Counted from the stretch's first letter, positions 1-6,046 are shown. The stretch is DNA of 6,927 bases from Desulfuromonadales bacterium C00003107 (GCA_001751225.1 MAXT01000332.1:1-6927); one strand, 5' to 3'. Translations and numbers: made by a program. Notes: generated by a model from the sequence alone, not told the origin.

Positions 1-1
1 A

Positions 2-367
2 CTCAAGCTTAATCTGGCCTCGATCAAGGGGTATCTGCTGCGCGAGGACTTCCAGCGATTCTGGGAGTATCAACGGATAAACTACGCAGACAAGTTTCTT
101 GAAAACTGGGCGACCCGAACGCTACAAACCGAACTGGAACCGATGAAGAAAGTGGCGCGGATGTTACGTAAACACAAGCCACTGATAATGAACTGGTTCA
201 AGGCCAAAGGACGACTTTCCAGCGGCGCCGTGGAGGGTCTGAACCTCAAGGCAAAACTCACTATGAGAAAAGCGTTCGGTTTCAGAACCCTTAAATGCCT
301 ACAAATCGCCTTATATCATGAACTTGGCAAGTTGCCGGAACCTGAATATCGCCATAGATTCAGCTGA
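2..367 (+). CDS. ISL3-family transposase, C-terminal part (5' end outside window)
   Basis: An open frame runs in from the left edge for 121 residues with no start in view. The translation matches the end of the DDE transposase domain of ISL3-family (IS204/IS1001/IS1096/IS1165) enzymes: a helical stretch with FQRFWEYQ, then SSGAVEGLNLKAKLTMRKAF followed by GFRTLK. In this family the segment carries the last acidic catalytic residue in the S-G/N-x-x-E-G-L-N motif, which is intact here. The protein would bind the IS ends and catalyse transposition. No frameshift is seen in the visible part, so the copy may still be active, but most of the protein is out of view. An internal ATG at 143 is only an in-frame methionine and not the start. 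Confidence 0.88.
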   Translation, partial: LKLNLASIKGYLLREDFQRFWEYQRINYADKFLENWATRTLQTELEPMKKVARMLRKHKPLIMNWFKAKGRLSSGAVEGLNLKAKLTMRKAFGFRTLKCLQIALYHELGKLPEPEYRHRFS

Positions 368-386
368 CGAGCCACAAAGATAAACC

Positions 387-410
387 AAAAGGCCCATTTT
401 TAGAAGAGCC
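387..410 (+). repeat. Right terminal inverted repeat of the ISL3-type element
   Basis: This 24-base unit lies 19 bases after the transposase stop and ends AGAAGAGCC. Read as the reverse complement it begins GGCTCTTCT, as expected for an ISL3 end. A second copy with 21 of 24 identical bases occurs at 2108-2131 in the same orientation, which strongly supports its being a defined terminal sequence. The left partner of this end is not in the window. Confidence 0.7.
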
Positions 411-414
411 TTTT
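387..414. terminator. Possible bidirectional terminator at the IS end
   Basis: AAAAGGC (387-393) pairs with GCCTTTT (408-414) around a 14-base loop, giving a hairpin with A-rich left and T-rich right arms. It lies just past the transposase stop on the plus strand and 30 bases past the stop of the minus-strand gene ending at 444, so it could end transcripts from both sides. The stem has only three G-C pairs and the loop is large, so termination may be weak. The right arm extends 4 bases beyond the presumed IS end, so this structure may exist only at this insertion site. Confidence 0.35.
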
Positions 415-443
415 ACTGACAGAGGCAACCTGGGAAACATGCC

Positions 444-893
444 TCAATCCCGTACCGAGAGGATAAATCGGGTGCCGACATATACGATCTTTTCGGCAAA
501 AAACACCCTGCAAAAGCGGTCCCCCTGGTTGAGATAATCGCTGACGCGACTTCGGTCATGAGGCAGGTTAACAAACACCTGCCCTTCGATGACTGTGCCG
601 AGTGTGGTTGCAATTTGAACTTGGTATGGTTCGCCAAGGCGCATAAGCTCGTCCCCCTCCTCCCCTAGGGATGTTTGAGCGGCGACAATGTTGATTATAT
701 TCAAGTGAATCATGCCGTCAGCTGTCTCCACAGGGATAAAAGCATCGTCACCTTTAAGCAATTCACCTACCCGTTGCGGCCGTTCATGACAGGCCTCGTA
801 GAGACTGAGAAAGACCTTTCCCTCGACGGTACTGCCATCGGCTAGTGTAAACACCACCAGACGACGGTTTTTGACAATTTTCTGATCTGCCAT
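444..893 (-). CDS. Hypothetical two-module protein in the pilT operon
   Basis: This 149-residue soluble protein has no signal peptide or membrane segment. It consists of two copies of one small beta-rich module, at residues about 11-73 and 90-149. Each has a G-[ST]-x-[VI]-E-G-[KQ]-V-F core, then R-V-x-[ED]-x-L-x-x-G-D-x-F, then a hydrophobic strand pair ending near I-x-x-[IL]. I do not recognise a named function; the fold may resemble a small barrel, but that is a guess. The start lies 8 bases after the pilT stop, with AGGAAGG inside the end of pilT as a rather distant ribosome binding site, so translation is probably coupled to pilT. A role alongside the retraction ATPase, or in sensing or scaffolding, is suggested only by this context. 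Confidence 0.85.
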   Translation of the reverse strand: MADQKIVKNRRLVVFTLADGSTVEGKVFLSLYEACHERPQRVGELLKGDDAFIPVETADGMIHLNIINIVAAQTSLGEEGDELMRLGEPYQVQIATTLGTVIEGQVFVNLPHDRSRVSDYLNQGDRFCRVFFAEKIVYVGTRFILSVRD

Positions 894-901
894 AACGGTG
901 G

Positions 902-1951
902 TTAGCCTTCCTGAAATAGAGATTTATTGGTCGCATATTTGTAGGCTTCTTCACGACTGACTCGGCCCTCGGTCAGCAAGTCCTGAATGGCCTGATCCAT
1001 CAACTGCATGCCTTGAGATCGACCGGTTTGAATTACAGAGGGTATCTGAAAGGTCTTGCCTTCACGAATCAGGTTCGAGACAGCCGGATTGACGGCCAGA
1101 ATCTCCATGGCGGCGCAGCGTTTGCCGTCTATAGTGCGCAGCAGTTGTTGACAGATGACCCCTTGTAGAGATTCGCCGAGCATAGCCCGAATCTGCTCCT
1201 GCTGGTTAGTGGGAAAGACATTGATGATGCGGTCGACCGTCTTGGCTGCACTGTTAGTATGCAAGGTCCCAAAGACCAGGTGGCCGGTTTCGGCTGCGGT
1301 AATGGCGAGTTCAATGGTCTCGAGGTCGCGCATCTCGCCGACCAGAATAATATCGGGGTCCTCGCGCAAGGCCGCCTTCAAGGCTGCGGCAAAGGATTGA
1401 GTATGGCGACCCACTTCCCGCTGATTGATCAGGCTCTGCTGACTGATGTGAACAAATTCGACGGGATCCTCTACGGTAAGGATGTGCTCTTTGCGGGTTT
1501 TGTTCACATGATCGATCATCGCCGCCAGGGTGGTCGACTTGCCGCTACCCGTTGGCCCGGTGACCAGAACCAAACCTTTTTTAAACTGGGTGAAGTTGAG
1601 AATCCCCGGAGATAGCCCCAGCTGCTCGGCGGTAAGGATCTTGGCCGGAATAAGCCGAAATACAGCACTGATTCCGAGTCGCCCCATAAAGATGTTGGCG
1701 CGGAAACGGGATTCCAGAGCCGGAACCTCATAAGCAAAATCGAGATCATGGGTCGATTCAAAGGTTTGCCGCTGTGCCTCGGTCATGATCTCGTAGAGCA
1801 GGGCTTTGATTTGTTCGCGACCGATAGGTCGTTCAATAACTGGTTCCAGGTCGCCCGAGCGACGAATCAAGGGCGGGTTGGACGGAGACAGATGAAGGTC
1901 AGAGCCTCCCTTGTCTTTCAAAACTTTGAACAAAGCGTCAATTTTTGCCAT
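902..1951 (-). CDS. pilT: Type IV pilus twitching motility ATPase PilT
   Basis: The 349 residues are close to the usual PilT length. PilT is the cytoplasmic hexameric ATPase that powers type IV pilus retraction, giving twitching motility, DNA uptake and surface sensing. An N-terminal PAS-like domain (about 1-100) precedes the RecA-like core. Visible motifs are Walker A GPTGSGKSTT (132-141), the Asp box ILTVEDPVEFVH (157-168), Walker B DPDIILVGEMRD with Glu206 (198-209) and the His box HLVFGTLHT (224-232). The C-terminal AVSNLIREGK (290-299) corresponds to the AIRNLIRE motif that marks PilT and is needed for retraction, which favours PilT over PilU or PilB. The start has a good GAGG ribosome binding site in GGTGAGGATT. 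It is first in a two-gene minus-strand operon and no other pilus gene is present. All catalytic motifs appear intact. Confidence 0.95.
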   Translation of the reverse strand: MAKIDALFKVLKDKGGSDLHLSPSNPPLIRRSGDLEPVIERPIGREQIKALLYEIMTEAQRQTFESTHDLDFAYEVPALESRFRANIFMGRLGISAVFRLIPAKILTAEQLGLSPGILNFTQFKKGLVLVTGPTGSGKSTTLAAMIDHVNKTRKEHILTVEDPVEFVHISQQSLINQREVGRHTQSFAAALKAALREDPDIILVGEMRDLETIELAITAAETGHLVFGTLHTNSAAKTVDRIINVFPTNQQEQIRAMLGESLQGVICQQLLRTIDGKRCAAMEILAVNPAVSNLIREGKTFQIPSVIQTGRSQGMQLMDQAIQDLLTEGRVSREEAYKYATNKSLFQEG

Positions 1952-2000
1952 GGCATAATCCTCACCCGCACCGAGGGCGGTACCTTCAAGTGGTTGATTT

Positions 2001-2030
2001 ATACTATTTTCTTGGATTGCCGAACGTTAA
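2001..2030 (-). promoter_or_regulatory. Weak candidate promoter for the pilT operon
   Basis: On the minus strand, TTAACG (2025-2030) and TAGTAT (2001-2006) are separated by 18 bases and lie about 50 bases upstream of the pilT start. Both boxes differ from the sigma70 consensus. It is listed because the surrounding AT-rich patch is the only promoter-like stretch between the pilT start and the repeat at 2108. Confidence 0.25.
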
Positions 2031-2107
2031 ACAGAGACCTTTGAATAAACGTCTGTACAATTTTTGCAGTTTACATGCCTTCAATAGTCAATAGGCGGCA
2101 TGCAAAC

Positions 2108-2131
2108 AAAAGGTCCTTCTTTAGAAGAGCC
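2108..2131 (+). repeat. Second, solo copy of the ISL3-type terminal repeat
   Basis: Aligned without gaps to 387-410 it matches at 21 of 24 positions, including the whole outer 12 bases TTTAGAAGAGCC and the inner AAAAGG; bases just inside (AAAC) also agree. It points the same way as the first copy, so it is not the left partner of that end. No transposase sequence lies to its left: 1952-2107 is the pilT upstream region, which also holds an imperfect 9-base inverted repeat (2071-2079 with 2097-2105). It is either a remnant of another insertion or an alternative right end for the same element, which would make the pilT pair a passenger. Confidence 0.65.
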
Positions 2132-2158
2132 TTGCCTTGCTAAAAATCGAGAGCAGAT

Positions 2159-2401
2159 TCAGCCTGCAATAACCACCGCAATATAAGGGACAATGTTGAA
2201 AACAATGATGAACAGTTTGTAGAGGCCGATAAACCCGTAGATGACCAGGTTGAAAGCGTCCCGTGACATGGGAAACCACATGCTGTGCATACGATAAACC
2301 CAGTCACCGGCAAAAGCGCAGACCAGAAATGACAGAAAGTAGAGACACAGATTGATAACGGTACACCAAGCCAGGAAAGCACGTAGAAAATCTAGGTTCA
2401 T
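2159..2401 (-). CDS. Small two-helix inner-membrane protein, DUF6868-like
   Basis: This 80-residue protein has two hydrophobic segments, about residues 7-31 and 51-78, joined by a short loop (32-48) with charged and aromatic residues (DWVYRMHSMWFPMSRD). The N-terminal pattern LRAFLAWCTVIN and the later GLYKLFIIVFNIVPY resemble the small DUF6868 family as I remember it; the family has no known function. It should sit in the inner membrane as a hairpin. AAAGGA lies 7 bases before the ATG, a sound ribosome binding site. It is alone on its transcript as far as can be seen: the gene upstream is a fragment, and pilT lies over 200 bases downstream beyond the solo IS end. The alternative frame over the same bases lacks this pattern and is discarded. 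Confidence 0.82.
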   Translation of the reverse strand: MNLDFLRAFLAWCTVINLCLYFLSFLVCAFAGDWVYRMHSMWFPMSRDAFNLVIYGFIGLYKLFIIVFNIVPYIAVVIAG

Positions 2402-2635
2402 AAGCGATTCCTTTGTAAGAGAGAGGTGTGGATTAGCGATTAAACTATCCCCTGCTGGCTACTGTCGCAGTAAATTGCCAGAGCTTGATCCGGGTAAGCC
2501 GTCCCTTATTCACGATATAATTTATACCATACCAAGCGCCTGACACAGGCAAACTCGGTTCTTTCCTATAATCCATGGCCCCTGGCCAAACCCGCCGAAT
2601 ACAATCCTTTGGGTCTATAAACAACAGGCGTGATT
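2402..2635. other. Intergenic region without a recognisable gene
   Basis: The region separates the small membrane protein gene from the broken glycosylase gene. It contains two short perfect inverted repeats, TACTG-TCG-CAGTA (2460-2472) and GCCTG-ACA-CAGGC (2538-2550), and an AT-rich patch around 2515-2530. A 64-codon minus-strand frame (2445-2639) has no family resemblance and no clear ribosome binding site. The missing C-terminal half of the glycosylase was looked for here on the minus strand and is not present. Confidence 0.6.
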
Positions 2636-3001
2636 TCAACTGCGGTTAGTTGTCAGGTCCCAGTTGTTCACGTAGCGGGTATGTGCCAGATAAGTGCGAT
2701 GGATTTGCGTCTGCGCATCTTTGTCGCCGTGGGCAAAGTTCTCTACCAGCAGCAACAGGGCAAATAGGCGGATTTCGTGGAACTCGGACTTCAACAGCCT
2801 TTCCGCCACGTTGAGCGGCGTATGCCGGTATTTTTTCACCGCCTGCCACAGGATCGGCACCCGAATCCCCAGAAACCAGTCGCCGTAGCCGTATTGTCCT
2901 TCGCCGGTCTTGAAAAACCGCTGAGATTGTTCAGCGGTTGCGGGGTCGCTAAGACAGCGCAGATGTTCGGTTATCGCCTGAAATGTTGTTTCGTCTGCCA
3001 T
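2636..3001 (-). pseudogene. Truncated AlkD-type DNA alkylation repair glycosylase
   Basis: The 121 residues from the ATG at 3001 match the N-terminal half of AlkD-like HEAT-repeat DNA glycosylases, which are usually about 220-240 residues and excise bulky or cationic alkylated bases. Recognisable parts are YGYGDWFLGIRVP, then HEIRLFALLLLVENF, then YVNNWDL near residue 113. In characterised AlkD the sequence continues W-D-L-V-D, where the second Asp is catalytic. Here it breaks to TTNRS and a stop, so the catalytic Asp and the whole C-terminal half are lost. A short inverted repeat (CAACT...AGTTG, 2638-2653) lies at the break. An upstream in-frame start at 3100 would add 33 residues encoded by the adjacent palindromic element and is rejected. 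No strong ribosome binding site precedes 3001. The product is very unlikely to be an active glycosylase. Confidence 0.82.
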
Positions 3002-3024
3002 AGAAGTCTCTGATATTTCGTTGT

Positions 3025-3190
3025 TAGGAGGCTGTCGGGCTTGCCATGAACCGGCTGCAAAATCGTCTGACCGGCCCATGTTTCCGACAATTTTCGCCAA
3101 ATAGCCCTGCTATTAGCTCTCAAATTCTCGAAAAGCTAGCCTCGAACAGCCAATTTTTCGTTTCGGCCCGTCAAGTCCGACAGACTCCTA
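3025..3190. repeat. 166-base palindromic, MITE-like intergenic element
   Basis: The ends are 19-base inverted repeats (3025-3043 and 3172-3190) that match at 17 of 19 positions, with outer sequence TAGGAG and inner GACTTG or GGCTTG. The exact middle is a hairpin, AATAGC (3100-3105) with GCTATT (3109-3114). Intermediate arms also pair imperfectly, for example around 3085-3096 with 3119-3130 and around 3057-3069 with 3146-3158, so the whole unit could fold into one long hairpin in DNA or RNA. It holds no credible gene. It starts 24 bases upstream of the truncated glycosylase start. I believe similar elements occur in several copies in Desulfuromonadales genomes, but this is from memory and not checked. 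No clear flanking target duplication is visible. Confidence 0.8.
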
Positions 3191-3199
3191 GGGGTTTAG

Positions 3200-3225
3200 A
3201 AAAAAACGGCCACCCGGGATCGGCG
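3200..3225 (-). terminator. Weak candidate terminator after the methyltransferase gene
   Basis: On the minus strand a GC-rich segment with a short possible stem (GCCG with UGGC) is followed by CG and seven T residues (complement of the A-run 3200-3206), about 75 bases past the stop at 3299. The T-run is convincing and the stem is poor. Confidence 0.3.
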
Positions 3226-3298
3226 AAGTTACGAGTATTAAAATATATCGAAACTCCCCTCACTCACTCCATCCGGAAAAGCCACATCGTGGAACAGC

Positions 3299-4294
3299 TC
3301 AGGCACTGGCGGCGATCACCGAGGATTCGCCGGGCAGACCGAGCTCCAGGCGCTGCGCATCCTTGAACCCTGCCTCGGACAACATTTTAAAGATTTCCTT
3401 CCCCGAATAACTGCGTCCGGCTGGGGTGCCAAGCAGCATGTTGAGGGAAAACAGGGTCGGGAACAGCGGCCCTCCCCCATCGTCATCGAGGACGAATTCA
3501 TGAATCAGCAACAGGCCGCCGGGCTCCAGTACCGAGGCGGCCTGCTCCAGGATGGTGCGCACCTCCTGCGGTCCCTCGCCGTGCAGGATGTGGGAGAGCC
3601 AGACCACGTCGTAGAGCCCCGTCAACTCTTCCCGTAGAAAGTCGCCGCCGCTAAAAGCGACCCGCTCCTGCAGGCCGAAGCGGGCGATGGTCTCCTCGGC
3701 AAAGGAGCGGCTGGTCGGCAGATCGTAGACGGTGGCTTGCAGTTCAGGATTTTTCTGGCAGAAATGAATGGCCCAGGTCCCAGGACCGCCGCCCAGATCG
3801 AGCAGCCGCCGGCGCCCGACCAGATCGATCTTGCCGACAAACTTGGGCGCCAAGAGCATGGCCAGGTCGAACATCCCCAGCAAAAAATTCCGTCGCCATT
3901 CGGGATCGTCACCGGCATAAGGTGACCGCACAGGACGACCGCTTATGACCGCTTCATCGAGATGCGCCCAGGATTCCATCAGTTGCCGGTGATGCTGAAT
4001 GATATTTCCAAGGTAAAGGGGTGATTGGCGGGACAGAAATATGGCGGCGCTGCGGGTGCAGGAAAAGCCATCGTCATTTTTAAGCAGCAACTTCATGGCG
4101 ACCAGGGCGGCAAGAAGCCGTTCCAGCCCGTCCCTGTTGGCGCCGAGCTTGTCGGCCAGCTCCGCCGCCCTTAATGGCTGGCCATCCAAAGCAGTAAAAA
4201 GATCGAGCTTGACGGATGTGTGAAGAACGCTGGTCTGCCAATAGCTGTTGGAAAGTGACAGCAGGGTTTGTGGACTCCAGGCTTGTTCAGACAT
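3299..4294 (-). CDS. COMT-like SAM-dependent O-methyltransferase
   Basis: The 331 residues fit the two-domain plant-COMT-like class (dimerisation domain plus Methyltransf_2). Residues about 10-90 form the winged-helix dimerisation domain. The SAM-binding core has motif I LLDLGGGPGTWA (164-175), the acidic second strand TVYDLP (188-193), GGDF (216-219), SHILH (234-238) with a His where this class has its catalytic base, and EPGGLLLIHEF (257-267). AGRSYSGKEIFKML (292-305) resembles the substrate-side region. It probably methylates a hydroxyl group on a small molecule; the substrate cannot be told. The D-W that often follows the catalytic His is replaced by GEG. Two ATGs are adjacent; the second (4294) is chosen because GGAGG is 5 bases before it and only 2 before the first. 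The VWA gene upstream on the same strand ends 114 bases away, so co-transcription is possible. By eye it is more GC-rich than its neighbours. Confidence 0.9.
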   Translation of the reverse strand: MSEQAWSPQTLLSLSNSYWQTSVLHTSVKLDLFTALDGQPLRAAELADKLGANRDGLERLLAALVAMKLLLKNDDGFSCTRSAAIFLSRQSPLYLGNIIQHHRQLMESWAHLDEAVISGRPVRSPYAGDDPEWRRNFLLGMFDLAMLLAPKFVGKIDLVGRRRLLDLGGGPGTWAIHFCQKNPELQATVYDLPTSRSFAEETIARFGLQERVAFSGGDFLREELTGLYDVVWLSHILHGEGPQEVRTILEQAASVLEPGGLLLIHEFVLDDDGGGPLFPTLFSLNMLLGTPAGRSYSGKEIFKMLSEAGFKDAQRLELGLPGESSVIAASA

Positions 4295-4408
4295 CATCTC
4301 CTCCGGTTGTTATTTCCTCGCTCCGTTCGCCCAAGAAAGAGGCCAAAGCGCAAGCGATAAATGCACACTACAGGGCCGGCCTCGGCAGCCATCACTGGAT
4401 TTCAAACC

Positions 4409-5599
4409 TCAGCGGGTACTCAGGTAGCGAACCCCTTTTTCCAGTCCTTCCAGATTCAACTCGAACATGGGAATAAGCTCGCGGATAATGCCGATGGTTG
4501 GGCTATGCTCCCACCAGGAAGAGGATCTAGGATTGAACCATGCGGCATGGCGGAAGGTGGTCGCCAGCATCTTCAGCCGCTCGATACTCGCTTGCTGCTG
4601 GCGGTATTCCAGTTCGATGGAGCCGTTGATATCCAGCAACTCTTCGGGGGCCATGCTGGCGTCCCCAACGAAAATTAGACGGGTTTCCGGATCGCGCCGG
4701 AGTAGGTCCTCGATAGGTTCAGGACGACGGCGGCGTTCAGGGTCGCGCCAAACCCGGTCCCTGACCGTGTTATGGAAATAGAGGATGAAAAGCTCTTTGA
4801 ATTGGGATCTGGCATGATGGAACAGGGTTTGGACGGTCTCCACATAGGGATCCATGGACCAACCACCGTTATCGATGAGGAGCAGAACCTTGAGGCGGTC
4901 CACCAGCCGCCGATCAAAGACGATTTCGATCTCTCCGGCATTGCGCATGGTTTCGTAAATGGTTTTATCCACACTCAGTAAATCCATTGGGCCTGCCGGC
5001 TTGAGATGACGAAGCCGCTTCAGGGCCTCCCCCATCTGGCTGCGGGTTAAGGGAGCGGTGCGAGAATAGTCCCGGTAGCGTCTTTCCAAAGCCACCTTAC
5101 TGGCGGAACGGGCACGGGAGCCGCCACCGACGCGCATACCGCCGGGGCGATTGCCCGAGTGGCCGACCGGCGACACCCCGCCAGTGCCGATCCACTTGGT
5201 TCCGCCGTAATGAACCGCTTTCTGATCCTGCAGCCGATCCAGCAGGTATTGCTCCAGTTCTTCGGCGCTGAGCCGGCGCAACTCTTTTTCCGTCAGACCC
5301 AGGGCTTTGGCAAGATCCTCAGGTGTTTTCAGCCAGGTTTCAAGGAGCGAACGGGCCGATTCATCCAGATCAACGCCCTCCAAAGGCATCGCTTCGACTC
5401 CGGCAAACAACTCGGCAAACACCTGGTCGTAGGTATCAAAGTCCCGTTCGCTCTTGATCAGGATCGACCGTGCCACGATGTAGAAATCGTCCAGCGAAAC
5501 CAACAGCCCGAGACTAAGGGCTTTTTGCAACCGCAGAAAAGCAGTGGGCGTGACCAATACCCCTCGTTTGCGCAGGGTATAAAAAAAGGGCACGAACAT
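4409..5599 (-). CDS. CoxE-like VWA-domain protein with degenerate MIDAS
   Basis: This 396-residue cytoplasmic protein has the layout of CoxE-like VWA proteins: an N-terminal helical part (MFVPFFYTLRKRGV, then a segment rich in LDDFY and FDTYDQVF), a Gly-rich basic linker (about 132-165), and a C-terminal von Willebrand A domain (about 235-390). Such proteins usually work with a MoxR-type AAA+ ATPase in metal-cofactor insertion or complex assembly. The metal-site motif D-x-S-x-S reads DNGGWS (243-248), so both serines of the normal spacing are replaced and metal binding is doubtful. VGDASMAP (311-318) follows the later strand. No MoxR gene is in the window. The start has GAGGTG 6 bases upstream. 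It is preceded by one copy of the long direct repeat and followed by the methyltransferase gene. Class assignment is firm; the function is unknown. Confidence 0.88.
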   Translation of the reverse strand: MFVPFFYTLRKRGVLVTPTAFLRLQKALSLGLLVSLDDFYIVARSILIKSERDFDTYDQVFAELFAGVEAMPLEGVDLDESARSLLETWLKTPEDLAKALGLTEKELRRLSAEELEQYLLDRLQDQKAVHYGGTKWIGTGGVSPVGHSGNRPGGMRVGGGSRARSASKVALERRYRDYSRTAPLTRSQMGEALKRLRHLKPAGPMDLLSVDKTIYETMRNAGEIEIVFDRRLVDRLKVLLLIDNGGWSMDPYVETVQTLFHHARSQFKELFILYFHNTVRDRVWRDPERRRRPEPIEDLLRRDPETRLIFVGDASMAPEELLDINGSIELEYRQQQASIERLKMLATTFRHAAWFNPRSSSWWEHSPTIGIIRELIPMFELNLEGLEKGVRYLSTR

Positions 5600-5651
5600 C
5601 GGTTCACCTCATGACCTTCGTTAACCTTAAGCCAACCTTTTCCCTTCTGAT

Positions 5652-5775
5652 TCTGTCTGTCCCCCACGGATTTAAGCCAGAGGCTTGGCGACGGAAACTG
5701 CAAGGGAGAATCACACAAGTACCGTAATATATTCTAGCAGGAGTTGACGATGAAAAGACAGGGGGGCAATGGCTC
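5652..5775. repeat. Imperfect 124-base direct repeat, copy A
   Basis: This stretch aligns to 6169-6292. From 5681 to 5775 it aligns without gaps to 6198-6292, about 75% identical overall and over 80% in the last 42 bases (CTAGCAGGAG onward). The outer part starts with a shared TCTGTCTG and needs small compensating indels. It lies between the VWA gene start (5599) and the terminator at 5843. Copy A contains AGGAG followed 6 bases later by ATGAAAAGACAG on the plus strand, resembling a gene start, but the frame that follows runs into the terminator and then antisense through the lipoprotein gene, so no gene is called. The rest of 5600-5842 shows nothing else recognisable. Confidence 0.75.
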
Positions 5776-5842
5776 CATATTGGAGCGCGCCAAGATTCTA
5801 AGCCAAGGACTTCCTCATCCCCGCTTACAGAATCCCCGTTGC

Positions 5843-5874
5843 AAAAAAAAAGGCAGCCCGAAGCTGCCTTTTTT
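5843..5874. terminator. Strong intrinsic terminator for the lipoprotein gene, symmetrical
   Basis: GGCAGC (5852-5857) pairs with GCTGCC (5863-5868), extended by A:T pairs, with nine A on the left and six T on the right. On the minus strand the RNA stem is capped by UUCGG and followed by nine U. It lies 25 bases past the lipoprotein stop at 5900. The T-run on the plus side means it could also stop transcription in that direction. Confidence 0.88.
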
Positions 5875-5899
5875 ATTCCAGATAGTTCTGTCTTCGAGA

Positions 5900-6046
5900 T
5901 CAGGCGTCCGAAGGCACATTGAACTCGTAATCGCAGGCAGGACATTTCACCGCTGTATCGCCATGTTTGGTACCACCGGTCGTGGCGCAACCGGCCAGCA
6001 TGAAGGTCACCAACAGCATTCCCAACAACAGTTTAATTCGTTTCAT
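5900..6046 (-). CDS. 48-residue lipoprotein with a CPxC zinc-knuckle-like tail
   Basis: The frame MKRIKLLLGMLLVTFMLAGC begins with a lipoprotein signal peptide: two basic residues, a hydrophobic stretch, and the lipobox LAGC with Cys20 as the lipidated residue. The mature part is only 29 residues and ends with a single KCPACDYEFNVPSDA motif (Cys35, Cys38), like half of a zinc ribbon or rubredoxin site. It should be exported and anchored in a membrane; residues AT after the Cys do not suggest the inner-membrane retention Asp, so the outer membrane is likely. One C-x-x-C pair could bind metal as a dimer, form a disulfide or do thiol chemistry; none of these is shown. Expression signals are complete: a TATAAT box at 6124-6129, GGAG 2 bases and AAGGA 9 bases before the ATG, and a strong terminator downstream. 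I do not recognise a named family. Confidence 0.85.
   Translation of the reverse strand: MKRIKLLLGMLLVTFMLAGCATTGGTKHGDTAVKCPACDYEFNVPSDA

Larger units (their letters stand above)
1..410 (+). mobile_element. 3' part of an ISL3-family insertion sequence
   Basis: The left edge of the window lies inside an insertion sequence. The C-terminal end of an ISL3-type transposase reads to a stop at 367. It is followed by about 19 bases and then a 24-base candidate terminal repeat ending at 410; read outward-in, this begins GGCTCTTCT, and ISL3-family ends typically start with GG and often with GGCTCTT. ISL3 elements usually make 8-base target duplications, so the bases after 410 (TTTTACTG) are the candidate right-hand duplication. 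The left end of the element is outside the window, so its length and integrity cannot be judged. The exact boundary at 410 is inferred from the repeat. Confidence 0.75.

Noticed and set aside
1259..1615. Plus-strand frame of 118 codons opposite pilT
   Set aside because: It is antisense to the highly conserved catalytic core of PilT and has no family resemblance.
2445..2639. Minus-strand frame of 64 codons between the membrane protein gene and the broken glycosylase gene
   Set aside because: There is no clear ribosome binding site, no family resemblance, and it contains two short inverted repeats. It is treated as intergenic.
3018..3030. GTTAGGA near the palindromic element, and GTTAGTT near 2648, as integron attC-like cores
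   Set aside because: Neither fits the full GTTRRRY core, and no paired partner sites or integron-type array are present.
3002..3100. N-terminal extension of the glycosylase fragment to an ATG at 3100
   Set aside because: The added 33 residues are encoded mostly by the palindromic element and match nothing in AlkD proteins, whose N-terminus fits the start at 3001.
3046..3366. Plus-strand frame of 106 codons
   Set aside because: It starts inside the palindromic element and ends antisense to the methyltransferase gene, and its composition is not protein-like.
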